Part shown: positions 22,843 through 34,675 of the stretch, in pieces
Layout: every line of letters begins with the position of its first letter
How positions within the stretch are numbered: position 1 is the first letter of the stretch
Assembly: GCA_015680905.1 (NCBI GenBank)
Contig: CM027385.1
Span: 25,426,501-25,490,500 of the forward strand
Length of the DNA stretch: 64,000 bases
Direction of reading: 5' to 3'
DNA from: Coptis chinensis
Lineage: Eukaryota; Streptophyta; Magnoliopsida; Ranunculales; Ranunculaceae
Program-made: the position numbers and the translations under genes
The notes under the pieces: generated by a model
The model's database searches: none
Seen by the model: only the letters and a program-made list of their open reading frames with translations
Told to the model about the DNA's origin: nothing

Positions 22843-24670
22843 ACGGGAGTTAAGGTTAGTTTTTATTTCAGTTAGTGTCTGCTTATGTTCAAAGCAATTT
22901 ATTTCTCATTAACCCCATAACGGGTGGAACTCTTATAGAGTTGCGTAAGTTTTTCTTTTCTATATTAGTATGTTTAACCTTATTTTGCAGATGCTCCAAA
23001 ATTTTAGGTGTTTCAATTGTATTTCTCTACCCTAGTTATTTAAATACTTTGAGGACAAAGCATGCCTCTTGTTTGGGGGGGGGGGGGCATAGAAACACGT
23101 GTAATTAAGGCATCTATTAGGATATAGATATGTATAATATGCAGTTGTTTTCTAGTTAAAAATTCAAAAATTAAAAAAAATATATATTAAGAAAAAGTTT
23201 ATGCTATACACTTAGGAATATTGGTATTGTTTCCTTCTCTAGGCTCTCAATAATCTAGAAGTCTCACGTAACTTTTGCATTAGAATATTTTTTAGAAACT
23301 TAGGCTAATATGTAGGTAATAATCCTTGCATCTATCTATAAATATGTTACATGAGTATCTATGATTGTTGGTAGTAAGTTTCTGAAATCTAGGCTAGAGT
23401 ACTTATTCTACAAATCCTGTGAGAATATAGCCTAAAGCTTTATATGAGTGAACATTTGAGAAATGACACAAGGGAGAAGTAAAATACAAATAGAGAAATC
23501 ACACGTACACTTGCTTGATTACTATACCATATCCTAAGCGAGAATTCAGGCCCTCTTTGGATCGATATAGCCAGAAATTGAAACCTATGAATTATTTTCC
23601 GCTAGTCGCCCCTCTGAGCCTTTCATAAACCACAAATCCTTTACCCTATTACAAAAAAAAAAAAAAAAAAAAAAATCAACCTACCCAATTCTTTGAATAA
23701 GTCTGAGAATAGAGATGAAGAATAGGAAAGAGAAGAACCTTTGAAATCAAGAATTCGTTAGTCGCTTCAGATAAGAATAGTAAGTTTCCATCCAAATAAA
23801 AGAAAAAAAATAAAAATAAAAAATAAAAAATAAAAGGATATAAAGAGTTAGAACTCCAAAAATAGAATCAAGGAGTCAAAAGCCAAAGAAAAAGAAAAGA
23901 AAATATGGCTAAGGATGGAAACAAATTGTAGAAGCAAAAGTAAATAATAAGGTTTTCTCTAGTTACATAATATGAAGACTCTATTATCTCAGACTTGTTC
24001 TCTTTGAATATCCATTTATTTCCTTCTTAAACCACCTCTTAATCCCCGCAACACCTAATAAAGACCTCTAGCTCAATTAGGAATAGGTTAGTGTGATCGT
24101 AAGTGGCAGATGTGTTTGATCGACTCCGGCTTCCTTGTGTGTCATTGAGATTGTAGGGTAAAGTGTGCCCACTACACACTGGAGTAGCGAAACTTGAGTG
24201 GAAAAATCAAAGTGGTTTTTGTCTTGACATTTATGTGAGGACCTACTTAAGGACTCTATTCCGAGTGTTCAGAAACATACCTGCTAGTTCATCTCATAGT
24301 ATTACTCATTATATATATGTTTATTCGTAGATGATTGATTATTATGCATATATTAGCTTAGGTTTTGACTTGATTATTCTGTATTCATTGCTAGTGAGAT
24401 GTATAGATAATTGAGACATAGATAAGGAAACAATAGTTTTATTTTTGAGTCGTTGTAGTATAGATGAAGTTTGTGAGTACCTTCACTGGAAAACTCTCAC
24501 GATGCTATAACTTGTCCACTAGGGAATTCCTATTGGTTTAAGGCCTTGTTGCATATGGTCAATGCAATTGCACTCGGTGAAATGAGATTAGTTAGAACTC
24601 CATTTTTGTTCACTTATGCTAATTTCTCATATTTTCTTGAGGACAAGCAAAATGCTATTTGGGGGTGGTT
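22843..24670 (+). other. B: 3' spacer with intron-like unit, G tract and PPT
   Basis: Non-coding and collinear with the 3' spacer of C. Intron-like unit 22855-22990 (GTTAGT ... TTTTGCAG, 136 nt). GAGGACAAAGCATG plus G tract ending at 23087. Poly(A) run at about 23655. PPT TTTGGGGGTGG at 24658-24668. Confidence 0.7.
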
Positions 24671-26089
24671 TGATAAGAGCCCAAAACTGTAGTTTTTTAA
24701 CCTCTTAACAATAATACTTTTAGACCAATTATGTGAGTAATAAATAAGAGTTAATGCTAATTACGTGCTTTTATGTATTTCAGGCATTGAAGTCAATTAT
24801 CTGCAGAAATGTGCCACTTTGGCGATATAAAGGAGCAAAGGGTTGGTTGCTAAGAAGTTCTGGGATTAAAGGCCAAGACGGGCAGAAACAATACATAAAA
24901 GTTAGCAGAACTTCTGAAGATCGTATCTTTGGACTCCGGCCTTGGAATTGGGCGTACCTTATGTCAAAATGACCGGCTCGGAAAGAGATTTCCAATTGTC
25001 TAAATATTTACCCAATCAGAGGAGCAAAAGTGGATGAAAAGCTGTTGAAGTCAAAGCTAGCTTAATAGGGGCCTCTGGACTGAAGAAATTGGGCTTTGGG
25101 CTCGATTTTTCAGCCCAAAACATGGACCCTTAGCCCATGCATGAAAATGTGGATCTGGTCTCCTCTATTTCCACACACAAGACTTAGCTCTTAAGTATCA
25201 ATTAGCTTAGGATAGAAAGTAGCTATTAGAGTAGCCATTAAAAAAACTTAGTTCTAGATCTAGTTTTGAGAAATCTAATTAATTAGTTTCCATTCCATTA
25301 ATTAGTTTAATTCCTTGTTTTAGATTAGTTATTTGAAACATTGAATATCATTCATTAGATAAATAAAATAGTTAGTTCTTGTTAAATTCGATTTTGTTAT
25401 TTATTGAATTACTTAGATCTAAATTCAGTTATTAGTTGTTATTCAATTCTTAGTTGTTAATTTAGATTTCAATTATTGTTTAGTTAAATTCAATAAAGAT
25501 AGAATTTTTATATTATGTCTTATTCAATTTCATTTGGAAATAATAGTTTGATGAATTGAGGCTAAACCTCCATTAGAGGGGTTTGATGAAGCCTTGATGA
25601 AAACTTTATTTTGTTAGCTTAGAATCATTGTAAGAGTCTATTCCACTCTAGAAGGGCGTTGATTCACCATGAGAATGGGTGGACGTCCTCACATGCTAGT
25701 TATGAATTGGTAGAGATGCCATGTATAATTAAGGATTAGAACGACCAATTCTTACTGTAAGAACGTAAGAATTGGATTACAACAATCTATGCTAGTTTCT
25801 TAAGTTGGATTCAATTTCCCCCTAATTCTTATTCTAGATTCAAACCTTAGTATTCCATGGCATTTCGTAGTATAATTCGTAATTCTCTCATTGTCTTTGG
25901 TAGGATTGATAGTCGTAGGAAACTTGAATGCTAAAGATCTAGGAGTGGAACGAATCTTCTATTCCAACTCCAATAGTATCGAGAGTAGAAATCTTTGATA
26001 AATCTAGTACAAGTTCAGTTATTAGTTTTACTTTCGTTTAGAGTTCATCGCTTTATTCATTAGTAAAACTATTCATTTTACTATTATCA
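24671..26089 (+). repeat. B: 3' LTR
   Basis: 1419 bp, TGATAAGAGCCC ... CTATTATCA. Contains the TAGTTTTACT/AGTAAAACTA inverted repeat at 26023-26032 and 26062-26071. Confidence 0.92.
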
Positions 26090-26202
26090 CTACTCTTAGC
26101 CCCTGACCCACGCCCAATTTGACATATTTTGAAGTGCACCCCGTGCTCCTTTAAATTTACAGAAAAAAAACTATTCCTTTTGCTTAGCCCCCTTTAGTGG
26201 TT
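26090..26202. other. Flank of B, origin uncertain
   Basis: Starts with CTACT, the probable TSD of B. GACCCACGCCC and GTGCACCCCGTGCTCC recall the GC-rich leader cassette of the LTR family, so this may be leader of element E; otherwise it is the degraded 5' part of the following retroelement. Confidence 0.3.
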
Positions 26203-28299
26203 GAGAAGGACGCCCTATTATCTTGTATTAGGTCATTTTCGAAAGGTACTTCTTGTGGTCGTGATGGTGTTTGAGCTCAGCATTTGTTGGATGCCATGAG
26301 TGGTGCTGCAATAACTATATTGTCTGATTTGCTAGATGGATGGACCTCTGTGGTGAATCTTTCATTACAGGGACGATGTCCACAGCCGTTAGAGGAATTC
26401 ATTGCGAGTGCTCCACTTACTCTACTTTTCAAGCCAGATAATAGTATTCGTCCTATAGCTGTGGGGATGGTTTGGCATCATCTGGTCTCCAAGATTGCAA
26501 TGAAAGGAGTTTCCAAAGATGTAGTAGGCTACTTATAGGATTTTCAGTATGGGTCTTTTAGAGCAGAAGCGATTTTTGCACGCTGTCAACCGTATATTGT
26601 ATGCTAATAAAGACAGTACCTCTCTTTCGATGCTGCTTATAGATTTTCAGAAAGCTTTTAGGATGGATTATCAGGCTACCATGTTAAGAGAGGTCCGTAT
26701 CCGTTGCCCAGCTATTGCCCCTTGGGTCGAATGCTTGTATTGTCAACCTGCAAGGTTATATTTGGAGGATGGCTATATATGATCTGCTACTGGGGGTCCA
26801 ACAAAGGCGACCTTTTGGGTCCCTTTCTATTTGCACTGGTGTTGCATTCCCTTATTATGTGAATCTAGTCCAGTTGTCTGTTATTGCTACAGGCTTGGTA
26901 CCTAGATGATGGGACTCTGATCGGAGATACAGAACTGGTGGCAACAACCTTAGGTATGATTAAGGAAGAAGGACCTTCTTACGGGTTGGTTCTTAATATG
27001 GCTAAAACTGAGATATTTTGGCCATCATTGGATCCACGTCGCTCCACTCCTGGTCTCTTTCCTTTAGATTTGTCCCGTCCTCAGTAGGGTGTCAGGTTGC
27101 TTGGAGGTACGGTCAACACTAATTCATCTTTTGTCATAGGCCTTGCTCACAAACGTGTTGAAAATGTTATGACTTTGATGGGCCATTTAGCTGTATTAGA
27201 AGATCCACAATGTGAGTTAGCTCTCTTACGTGCTTGTGTTGGGCTATTTAAGTTGGTGTTTGCGATTCGTACTTGTCCACCATCCATTTTTAGAGAGGCA
27301 GCTAAAAATTTTGATCGGTATCTCTGCAGTGTTCTCCAGGGTACTGTGGTTTTTGATGATCTTAACTTCGGTGATTTGCAGTGGCGTTTATCCACACTAC
27401 CATTACGTCTTGGTGGGTTAGGTATTTATTGTGCCACTGATGTCTCTACTTTTGCTTTTGTGGCCTCCTATTGTCAGACTTCTGAGCTTCAGAACCACAT
27501 TTTTAGGAGTTGTGGCCCAGTGCATTTGGATGAGATTCTGGATGTTGCTAGCAGTGTATTGAGTATCTATCTACTCAATTTTGACCTCAGTTATATGGCT
27601 GTGAATGCTACTGTCCCCTCAAAACCACAAAATTTTTTGGCGGAAGCGTTCTATGGTAAGATTGTTGCTGGTCTAGAGAGCGAGTTTGTGTTATCTGCTC
27701 GTCAGAAAGTAGTCATTGAATGCTTGGAGCCAGAACATGCAAAAGATTTTCTACTTGCTATTTTGATGGAGGGACTTGGACAGCGTATGTCGCCGGTGGA
27801 GTATCGTTCTATTCTCCGATATTGTCTCATGATTCCTTTATACTCTGATAGTGGTCTATGCCCTATTTGTAAAAATAGTAGACTAGATGCTTTCGGGGAC
27901 CATGTAGCACATTGTAGACATTTTCCATATTTCAAATACCGACATGATCATGTGAGAGATATTTTATATGATGCATTTTGGAGGGCTGGGGTACAAGTGA
28001 AGAAGGAGGCTCCCATGAATTTTCTCACTGATCCGAATGATGGAAGATCGACACTTCGGCCTGCAGATGTATTGATCTACAGTTGGTCTGAGGGGAGGCC
28101 TACATGTGTTGATGTAATTGGAACCTCTCCGTTGGTAGGGCTTGGGAATGGAGTCTTTGAGGTGGGAGAAGTAGCTAATAGAGCAACGGTAGGGAAAATT
28201 GAGAAACACGAGGAAGCTTGTTGAGCTAACTAACATTGTTTCATTTCGTTCAGTTTTGACACTTTTTGTTTCTTGGCCCAATAGTCTGTTGAGCTCCTT
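26203..28299 (+). pseudogene. Non-LTR-type reverse transcriptase with restriction-like endonuclease, part 1
   Basis: The protein similarity begins at VEKDALLSCIRSFSKGTS and runs with stops and a frameshift near 26570. RT motifs: LIDFQKAF (motif A, about 26640), GVQQ...LG (motif B, about 26800, degraded) and WYLDDGT (motif C, about 26900). An open stretch of 375 codons (27097-28224) then carries a Cys/His cluster C-x2-C-x10-H-x3-C at 27860-27915, RHDHVRD, and RPADV ... CVDV at 28060-28110. The last resembles the PD...D core of the restriction-like endonucleases of R2/R4/NeSL-type elements, not the AP endonuclease of L1. Related ORFs occur widely in plants under generic reverse-transcriptase names. 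The L1 LINE interrupts it at 28299. In-frame TGA at 26272 and TAG at 27085-27087 inactivate it. Confidence 0.75.
28287..28299 (+). repeat. L1 LINE: left target-site duplication (13 bp)
   Basis: TGTTGAGCTCCTT, repeated at 46040-46052 after the A-rich LINE tail. Joining the copies restores the frame ...VELLKRLQKV of the host pseudogene. Confidence 0.92.
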
Positions 28300-30249
28300 G
28301 CCACAAGATTGAGTCCAATAGCAGAAAGAATTATCAGTAAGGAACAATATGGCTTCTTTCCCAATAGAAATTCCCAACAGGCCATTGGACTAGTTTCAAA
28401 GCTAGTGAACGAACTGCACCTAGGTATGGTGGAAGTATAGCTATCAAACTTGACATCTCTTAAGCCTTTGACACTATGGACTAGAACTTCCTTTGGGTAG
28501 TGTTGCAGCATGTGGGATTCAAGGAAAGTTGGATTAGATGGTTACATACAATCTTTCAAAGTAATACAATGTCAATCATGCTTAATGGAAGTCCTCAGGG
28601 ATATTTTTCAGCATGAAGAGACTGAAACAAGGAGATCCCCTCTCCCCTATGCTATTTGCTCTTGCGGAAGACTGCCTAAGTAGAAGCATCATCAGATTGG
28701 TTCTTGATAAGAAAATTTAACACATGGTGATAAACTCCAAGTATTGCAATCCGTCCCATTTAATGTTTGCGGATGATATTTTACTTTTATGTAATGCTAA
28801 CATGAAGAGCATTAAGCAGCTTGTCAAACTTCTCCACATATATTAGGACACCTCTAGAAAACTCATAAATAAGGAGATGTGTAAGTTTTTTCTTAGTCCA
28901 ATGAATAACAGGAGAAAGCTTTTGATCTAGGAGGCTATGGGCATAAAAGAAGGCATGCTACCAGAAAAGTATCTCGGGGTTCCATTAATTATGGGCAGAG
29001 TGACTAAAGTTGCGTTAGCACCATTAGTTGACAAGATCAGAAATAGAGTTACTGGGTGGGCTGGCAAAATGCTATCTTTCCAAGGAAGAGTAGTATTGGC
29101 GCAACATGTTCTTAATAACATACCAGTCTACAACATGGCAATCTACGAATGGCCAACCTCCGTGATAAAAGAATGCAAGACCATTATCAGGAATTTTATC
29201 TGGAGTGGCAATCCTACGGATAGGAAATCTTTTGTGGTGTCCTGGGAAAAATCATGCAAACCTCTGGAGGAAGGAGGATTGGGCTTAAGGAGACTTAAAG
29301 ACATCAACCTCTCAATACTCATGAAACAAGCATGGTGTGTGCTAACTGAGGAGAGTGATTGGGCTGCCTTTATGAGAGGAAAATACACAAACAGGTCAGG
29401 CACATGGACCAATTATAAGACTTCAACAGTTTGGACGGGAATAAGATGGGCTCTTAAAGAAATGAATAACCTACATGGATGGGTGGTGGTAAATGGTTCA
29501 TCAATAAATGTTTTGAGAGAGAATTGGTTTCACCACAAACCGATTTGCGATTTTTTCCAGGAGGAGAGTAGAGACATCAAGAAGTTCCAAGGCCGACTTA
29601 ATGAATTCATCCAAGGTAATCAATGGGACTTCTCCAGCAACATTACACAAGTGCTGCAGCTAATTGGTATTGATTCCACTTCGCTGCAACAAATTGATAA
29701 TTGAAAGGAGGATGAGTGAATTTGGCTATTAGACGGAAAAGGGAAATTCTCAGTTGTAGCAGTGCATGAGGATATTAGGAAAAAAACACCTAAGCATAAG
29801 GGGTGCCAATTCATCTAGAGCTCAAAAATTCTTCCCAAGACACAAGGCATAGCATGAAAAATACTCCGGGGGGCTTCTCGAATAGATGATATGTTGAAAA
29901 AAATGAAGACACAGCTGGCCTCTCGATGTTGTATATAATTGCAGGAAGAAGAGAATCTCGATCATATCCTTTATCATTGTGAGTTGGCCAAGAGACTCTG
30001 GAATCATGTTAGACATATTTTCAGCATCTAATCAAATATCAGATCCTTCAATGACATAATGCATCAGGGGAAACACCACAGCTCTTTGATTTTAGACATG
30101 TGGAAAGCCTACTCACTAACAAGTCTAGTAAGTTTATGGAAGAACAAGAATAAGGTTCTCTATGATCAGAAGACATCCAGTTTCTCTAACATTTGTTTTA
30201 TGACTAGAAGAGCCATCATCAGAGCCTACCATAAATCATCAGGTACCAT
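28300..30249 (+). pseudogene. L1-type LINE ORF2, RT part (5'-truncated)
   Basis: Starts inside the RT domain (RLSPIAERIISKEQYGF), as 5'-truncated LINE copies do. Motifs: KQGDPLSPMLFALAEDCL at about 28626, LMFADDILLLCNA with the catalytic FADD at about 28765. A 255-codon open stretch at 28937-29704 holds LPEKYLGVPLIMGR and the RT thumb/connection, followed by a degraded zinc-ribbon region (SRCC ... EEENLDHILYHC, about 29920-29990) and a linker to 30249. Several stops. The RNase H part is separated by the CACTA transposon and resumes at 45337. The enzyme would copy LINE RNA at the target site. Confidence 0.88.
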
Positions 30250-30680
30250 CACTATACCAAAACAGGATATTCTTAACAGCGCAGAACCGTTACTAAAAAT
30301 ATTTGTAACGGTTTATTTTCGTAACTGTTTGGGCGTTATTAATATGTGAAGTTATTTACTTACGGTTTCTAACCGTTACAAATTCTTTTTAGTAACGGTT
30401 ATTTAGCATTACTAAAATTAATTACTAACGGTTTCTAGACTCAATCGCATTAAATATTTTGAACAATATTAACGGTTTCCTTCAATTTCTAATGGTTTGT
30501 ACACGTAGCTTAATAAATATATTAGTAACGGTTATGAGAAATTAGTAACGCTTTTTTGTGTAGTGTGTTACTAATTGAATCATTTACTAACGATTTTTGC
30601 ACCCATTTCTAACGTTTTTCATACTTTATGAGTTTTACTTAATGAAGAGATTAGTAACGCTTTTTTGCCGTTAAAAAACA
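30250..30680. repeat. CACTA left subterminal repeats
   Basis: More than ten copies of a degenerate TACTAACGGTTT / AACCGTTACTAA motif in both orientations, as in the subterminal regions that bind CACTA transposases. The right end (45180-45333) has only a few (ACTAACGATT, GCGTTAGAAAT). Confidence 0.75.
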
Positions 30681-31629
30681 ATTTCGTATTGAAAAAAAAT
30701 TAATTTTCTCCTGTCACACGGTTACCACATTCACCAATCACCTCCATAAATGCCCTACTTTTTTTTTGAAAATTCCACAAAAGTTACCAATAAACAGAAA
30801 ACCTCACAAATACATCCAATCAAGTACATACTCCTTTATATTACTACAAATCACAACCAAAAAGTTATACACATAAAGAACATGTGAATTCGGAAATTTG
30901 ATACACAAGGAAATAAACATTTTAGATTTGTCAGGGAACTCATCATCTTCGTCTTCAACTATCTAGGCCTCGACACTCCATAAATCTTGAATCCTGAGAA
31001 TAACATAAATTAAAATACATAAGACAGGCAAAATGAAATAAACATCCATACCTGAATTCAGTAAATACTAATTTCAAGTATAATTCCAAGTATTACCCAA
31101 GTACCTCAAAAACTTTCCAGCCAAATGATTTTTTGCAAGACAAAACCTATATGAGTGCATAATGCCATAATCATACATTTATATTCTATTATCTGACTAT
31201 AAGCGTTGTTTGTTAAACGATAAATGAGATATGATAACTAACCTCCATAAAACCTTCCAGCTAAACAACAGCTGCAACATGTTCTTCTCTAAACCTAACA
31301 TACACATTGCCCACCTATACCAACAAAAAAGAAGCAAATTTGCATTATTACGTAGGTTCCTGATTGATATATTTTACGTGGGTTCAACAAGATATATAAA
31401 ATTCTAAGACTACATCTCGATTCATTCAAAATTTGACATATATCATACCAAACTATTCAAGGCTTTTATCCCTAGTGTATTCAACATTCTAACAAGCCTA
31501 TAATTAATAAATCATGTATATGAATATATTAGAGTAACTACTTACCTTCCCTTTGTACACCCATTCCAAGTAAATAAGTTGCTTTCGACACAAGTGAAGA
31601 TTGTGCGTTATGTCACTTGTTACGCACCA
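30681..31629. other. CACTA interior, unidentified
   Basis: AT-rich and non-coding. A minus-strand piece near 30930-30985 looks exon-like (TCTCAG before it, acidic VEDEDDEFPDKSK) but has an in-frame stop, and I cannot assign it. Confidence 0.4.
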
Positions 31630-32160
31630 TATCCCGTAAAACATAACTTCTCACACAGATGTCTAAATACAATGAAACTTGGTGCATTAGAAAACAGACA
31701 CATTGAACTATCTTTTCTGCATACGTAGAGGATACCTAAATTTGACTCTAACTATGTCTACATTTAACTCAAAATCAGTCCAGTACACTGAAAATTCAGT
31801 TGGACCAGTCCACATTTCGATACCCGTAACTCCTAGCTCAAAAATCCAAATACCATGAAATTAGAGCCGTTATAAAGTAGATACATATCACTAACTTTAC
31901 TGCCAAGATCACTAAAACACAAATCTAACTCTAACTACAACAAAATGGAGCGCGAATCAGGCCGGCGCAGCTTTCCTGGTAGGCTAGAATGCCATCTTTG
32001 GACATGCATAACTCTTAACTCGGATATCCAAATACTATGAAACTGGAACCCTTAGAAAATAGAATCAGAGAACTACCTTTTCATCCTAGGTCACTATATC
32101 CAAAAACCCACTCTAACTAAGACAAATTATAGCATAAAGTCAGACTAGCAAGTCTGCTTT
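31630..32160. repeat. Degenerate tandem repeat, about 183-bp unit, 3 copies
   Basis: The phrase (A)TAACTC.TAACTC..A.ATCCAAATAC.ATGAAA recurs at about 31643, 31827 and 32010, each followed about 50 bp later by AACTACCTTTTC-like and CTCTAACTA blocks. It lies in the region that would be intron downstream of the captured PLD exons. Confidence 0.55.
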
Positions 32161-32367
32161 GAAAGCATCTACAAACACAAGTCCGGTATATTTCCAGTTT
32201 AGTAACAGACCTCCTTAATTCAATGTCAAACTTTCGGGAGATAGAGAACCCTGGTTTAATAGTGATTCTAACTGAAATGAATCAATAATAACTTGCAATC
32301 TAGATTATATAACCAACCAGATTACAAAGTGAAAGATAATATTAATCAAGTTCTTGTGCATTCTTAC

Positions 32368-32463
32368 CTTTGGCTGGGTGTGTTATACCATCCGAAGCAT
32401 AAATCAAGACCACCAATAAAGCCAACACGGTAATCAACAATAACAAGTTTTTCATGGTGTGAC
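32368..32463 (-). pseudogene. PLDZETA: Captured phospholipase D zeta exon d (first HKD motif)
   Basis: Minus-strand frame reads SHHEKLVIVDYRVGFIGG, then LDLCFG. This is the H-x-K-x4-D-x6-GG catalytic motif of phospholipase D, in the form typical of the plant PX-PH (zeta) type, which hydrolyses phospholipids to phosphatidic acid. It is bounded by an acceptor (ATACAG before 32463) and donor (AAG|GTAAGAA after 32368); no stop inside. Its phase fits exon c (Trp codon split TG|G). Fragment only; it cannot make an active enzyme. Confidence 0.88.
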
Positions 32464-32589
32464 CTGTATGTATCCGACAATGATCATCATCACACTTGCC
32501 AGGCCAATGCCGATTAATCAGAACATATATCATTACTCTAATTAAATCCAACATGAAATTTATACATGTTTCCCAAATAAATTACATAC

Positions 32590-32729
32590 CATAAATAAAC
32601 TCCAGTTGAGAAATGGTCTAGGTAACACAGTACTTTAACATTTTCATGAATGCTAAGAAGTCTCCGCTTACTATACACACTGTTGATTTTCAAAGCAATG
32701 GCAACTTCCTTGTAAAGAAGAATGTAAAT
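32590..32729 (-). pseudogene. PLDZETA: Captured phospholipase D zeta exon c
   Basis: Minus strand, 140 nt, open throughout: IYILLYKEVAIALKINS, then RRLLSIHENVKVL and FSTGVYLW. Bounded by TTTCAG| at 32730-32732 and |GTATGT at 32584-32589. It matches the segment just before the first HKD motif in plant PLD zeta. An intron of 126 nt separates it from exon d. Confidence 0.88.
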
Positions 32730-33449
32730 CTGAAATAGACCACAACGTCATCTAATAATCATTAAAAACATATATATCTAAACATCTCAATTCATCCATT
32801 ATAGATCTTAATCAAAAGATAATCATTTTCTCTACATAAGCCGCTTACATGAGTACTTCAGATTTGCACATAACTCGCCTATGAGGCTGATGTATTAAGG
32901 TAGGAAGAGCCTTTATATGTTCCAGTTAAGTAACATAAGACAACAGAATTCGAGAAAATATGTTTTAAGGCCAATGAATTGCTTTCATATATTTGAATTC
33001 TTCCTCATCGTGCATACACAACCACATAAAAACGTTTACGGAAAAACAAAACAAAAACCAAACTGTTTTGTTCCCTACAACAAAATCAAGGTTAAATAGC
33101 CTATTAGCATATGCTATCAGACAAAGCAAGTGATGTGGAAAGCATGCAAGAACAAGGCACAACGCCATGGGGACAAAAGTGTTATTTTAGTAGTGCGAAC
33201 AACTGTTGCCTTTATTCTTTTTAAATTTCATAACTCGTGATGTTCAAATGTAGACGAAATCTGATATTTCTGAGATGGACATGCGCGAGATCTTATTGAT
33301 TGAAACAAACTTTTTAACAAATATAAAGTTACAATTTTATTTTCCCTAAACCTTTTAAAAAAAACCTGATAAAGGTGGCATTCCATCCCAAGACCTTGGG
33401 ACCAGACTCTCAAGGCTTCACCAAAAGACTAGTGTACACCAGAGTGACA
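32730..33449 (-). other. Captured PLD zeta intron, left part
   Basis: Intronic sequence between exons b and c as it stood in the source gene; element D is inserted in it at 33450. No coding similarity seen. Confidence 0.6.
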
Positions 33450-33454
33450 CCTAT

Positions 33455-34675
33455 TGATAAAAGTAATTTTACGTATTCTAACTATCTATGCGTAAACACA
33501 AATAATCAAATTACGTAAATACGTGTTTATATCAATATTCCTACTCTCAATAATGAAGTAATATCAGAGAGTCAGGATTCGTTCCACTCTCAATCTATCA
33601 AGACTAAATAGAATTCAACTAATCAAACCAAAAGGAACAATGGTGAGAGTGATGTGTTTGGTGTGAAATTTCTATACTACCATTCCCAACACAAGAACAA
33701 TAATAACAATAAGACATAATTAAATTAAACTGAAATTAAAACTTTATAAATCTAAATTTAACAATAGTCTAAGAATCAAAATGAAGACAACCTAATTTAT
33801 GAATTTAATGAACAATAATCCAACCCAACATCAATAACTACGAAATGACTAACAACCAAGAAATGAAATTAGATCTAAGCAATAGATAAATGACAAAATT
33901 GAATTTGATCAATAATAAACTACTTTATTTATCTAATGAAGCAAGAACAATATTTTAATACTTTAAATTAAAACAAGGGAAATGAAAACTAATTAAAATA
34001 GAGATTTAATTCTAGATCTAAAAATTATTCTAACCCTAAACTCCATTAACATTAGCTTCCTAACCTAACTACTTTTGCTACCTAACCTAATTGTCATTAA
34101 AAAAGAGTCAAGCTTTTGTTTTTATACATCCAGATCCAAAAATCGTGCATGGGCTTGGAGCCATGTTTTGGGCCAGAGAATCAGGCCCAAAACTCAATTC
34201 TTTCAGTCCAAAAAGGCCTCTTCAGCTGCAGTTGGCTTCAGCAGACTTTTCGTCCACTTCTACTCCTCTGATTAGGTCAAGGCTTGGTCCATTGGAAAGA
34301 TCTTTCCGAGCCGGTCGTTTTGACATAAGGTAGGCCCAATTCCAAGGTATGAGTCCAAAGATATGGTCTTCGGAAGTTCTCTTTGTCTTTGTGCAATCAA
34401 GTTTTCACTTTGCGTGGACTTTGACTTTTCATCTTTTGACCAGGCTTTACAAAGGCTTTGTCTTCTTGAATCTTGGCCTTTAATCACCGAACTCCTTAGT
34501 AACCAACCATTGCTCCTTTATCTCATCAAAGTGGCACATTCCTGCACATAATTGACTTTGAAGCCTGAAATGCATAAAAACACGTAATCAGTATTAACTC
34601 TTAATTATTACTCACATAATTGGTCTAAAAGTATGATTGTTAAGGGGTTAAAACTACAGTTTTGGGCTCTTATCA
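33455..34675 (-). repeat. D: 3' LTR
   Basis: On the minus strand starts TGATAAGAGCCC at 34675 and ends TTTTATCA at 33455. Shorter than in other copies, with a diverged 3' end (stem TTTACG/CGTAAA). Confidence 0.93.

Larger units (their letters stand above)
8280..26089 (+). mobile_element. LTR retrotransposon B (Athila-like gypsy), 5'-incomplete in window
   Basis: Plus-strand element, visible from the RNase H region onward: RNase H end, integrase, spacer with splice-donor-like site, ORF1, ORF2, 3' spacer, PPT, 3' LTR. It is split at 8279/8280 by element A and within ORF1 by element C (11825-20867). Its LTR ends TTATCA at 26089, next to CTACT, the probable right target duplication. With all domains present downstream of RT and no large deletions, it belongs to the autonomous form of the family, now inactivated by stops and insertions. 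Confidence 0.88.

Noticed and set aside
27147..27395. Minus-strand open frames inside the RT pseudogene
   Set aside because: Shadows of the plus-strand RT frame, which has clear motifs.
28230..28511. Minus-strand frame at the LINE junction
   Set aside because: Crosses the TSD between two different elements, so it cannot be an old gene.
31630..32160. Regular repeats considered as a CRISPR-like array
   Set aside because: The units are long, degenerate and without constant short repeats; the sequence is plant nuclear DNA.
32342..32554. Minus-strand 70-codon frame with a hydrophobic segment, looking like a small secreted protein
   Set aside because: The real signal is in another frame: the PLD zeta HKD exon at 32368-32463 with proper splice borders. 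The hydrophobic run is a frame artefact.
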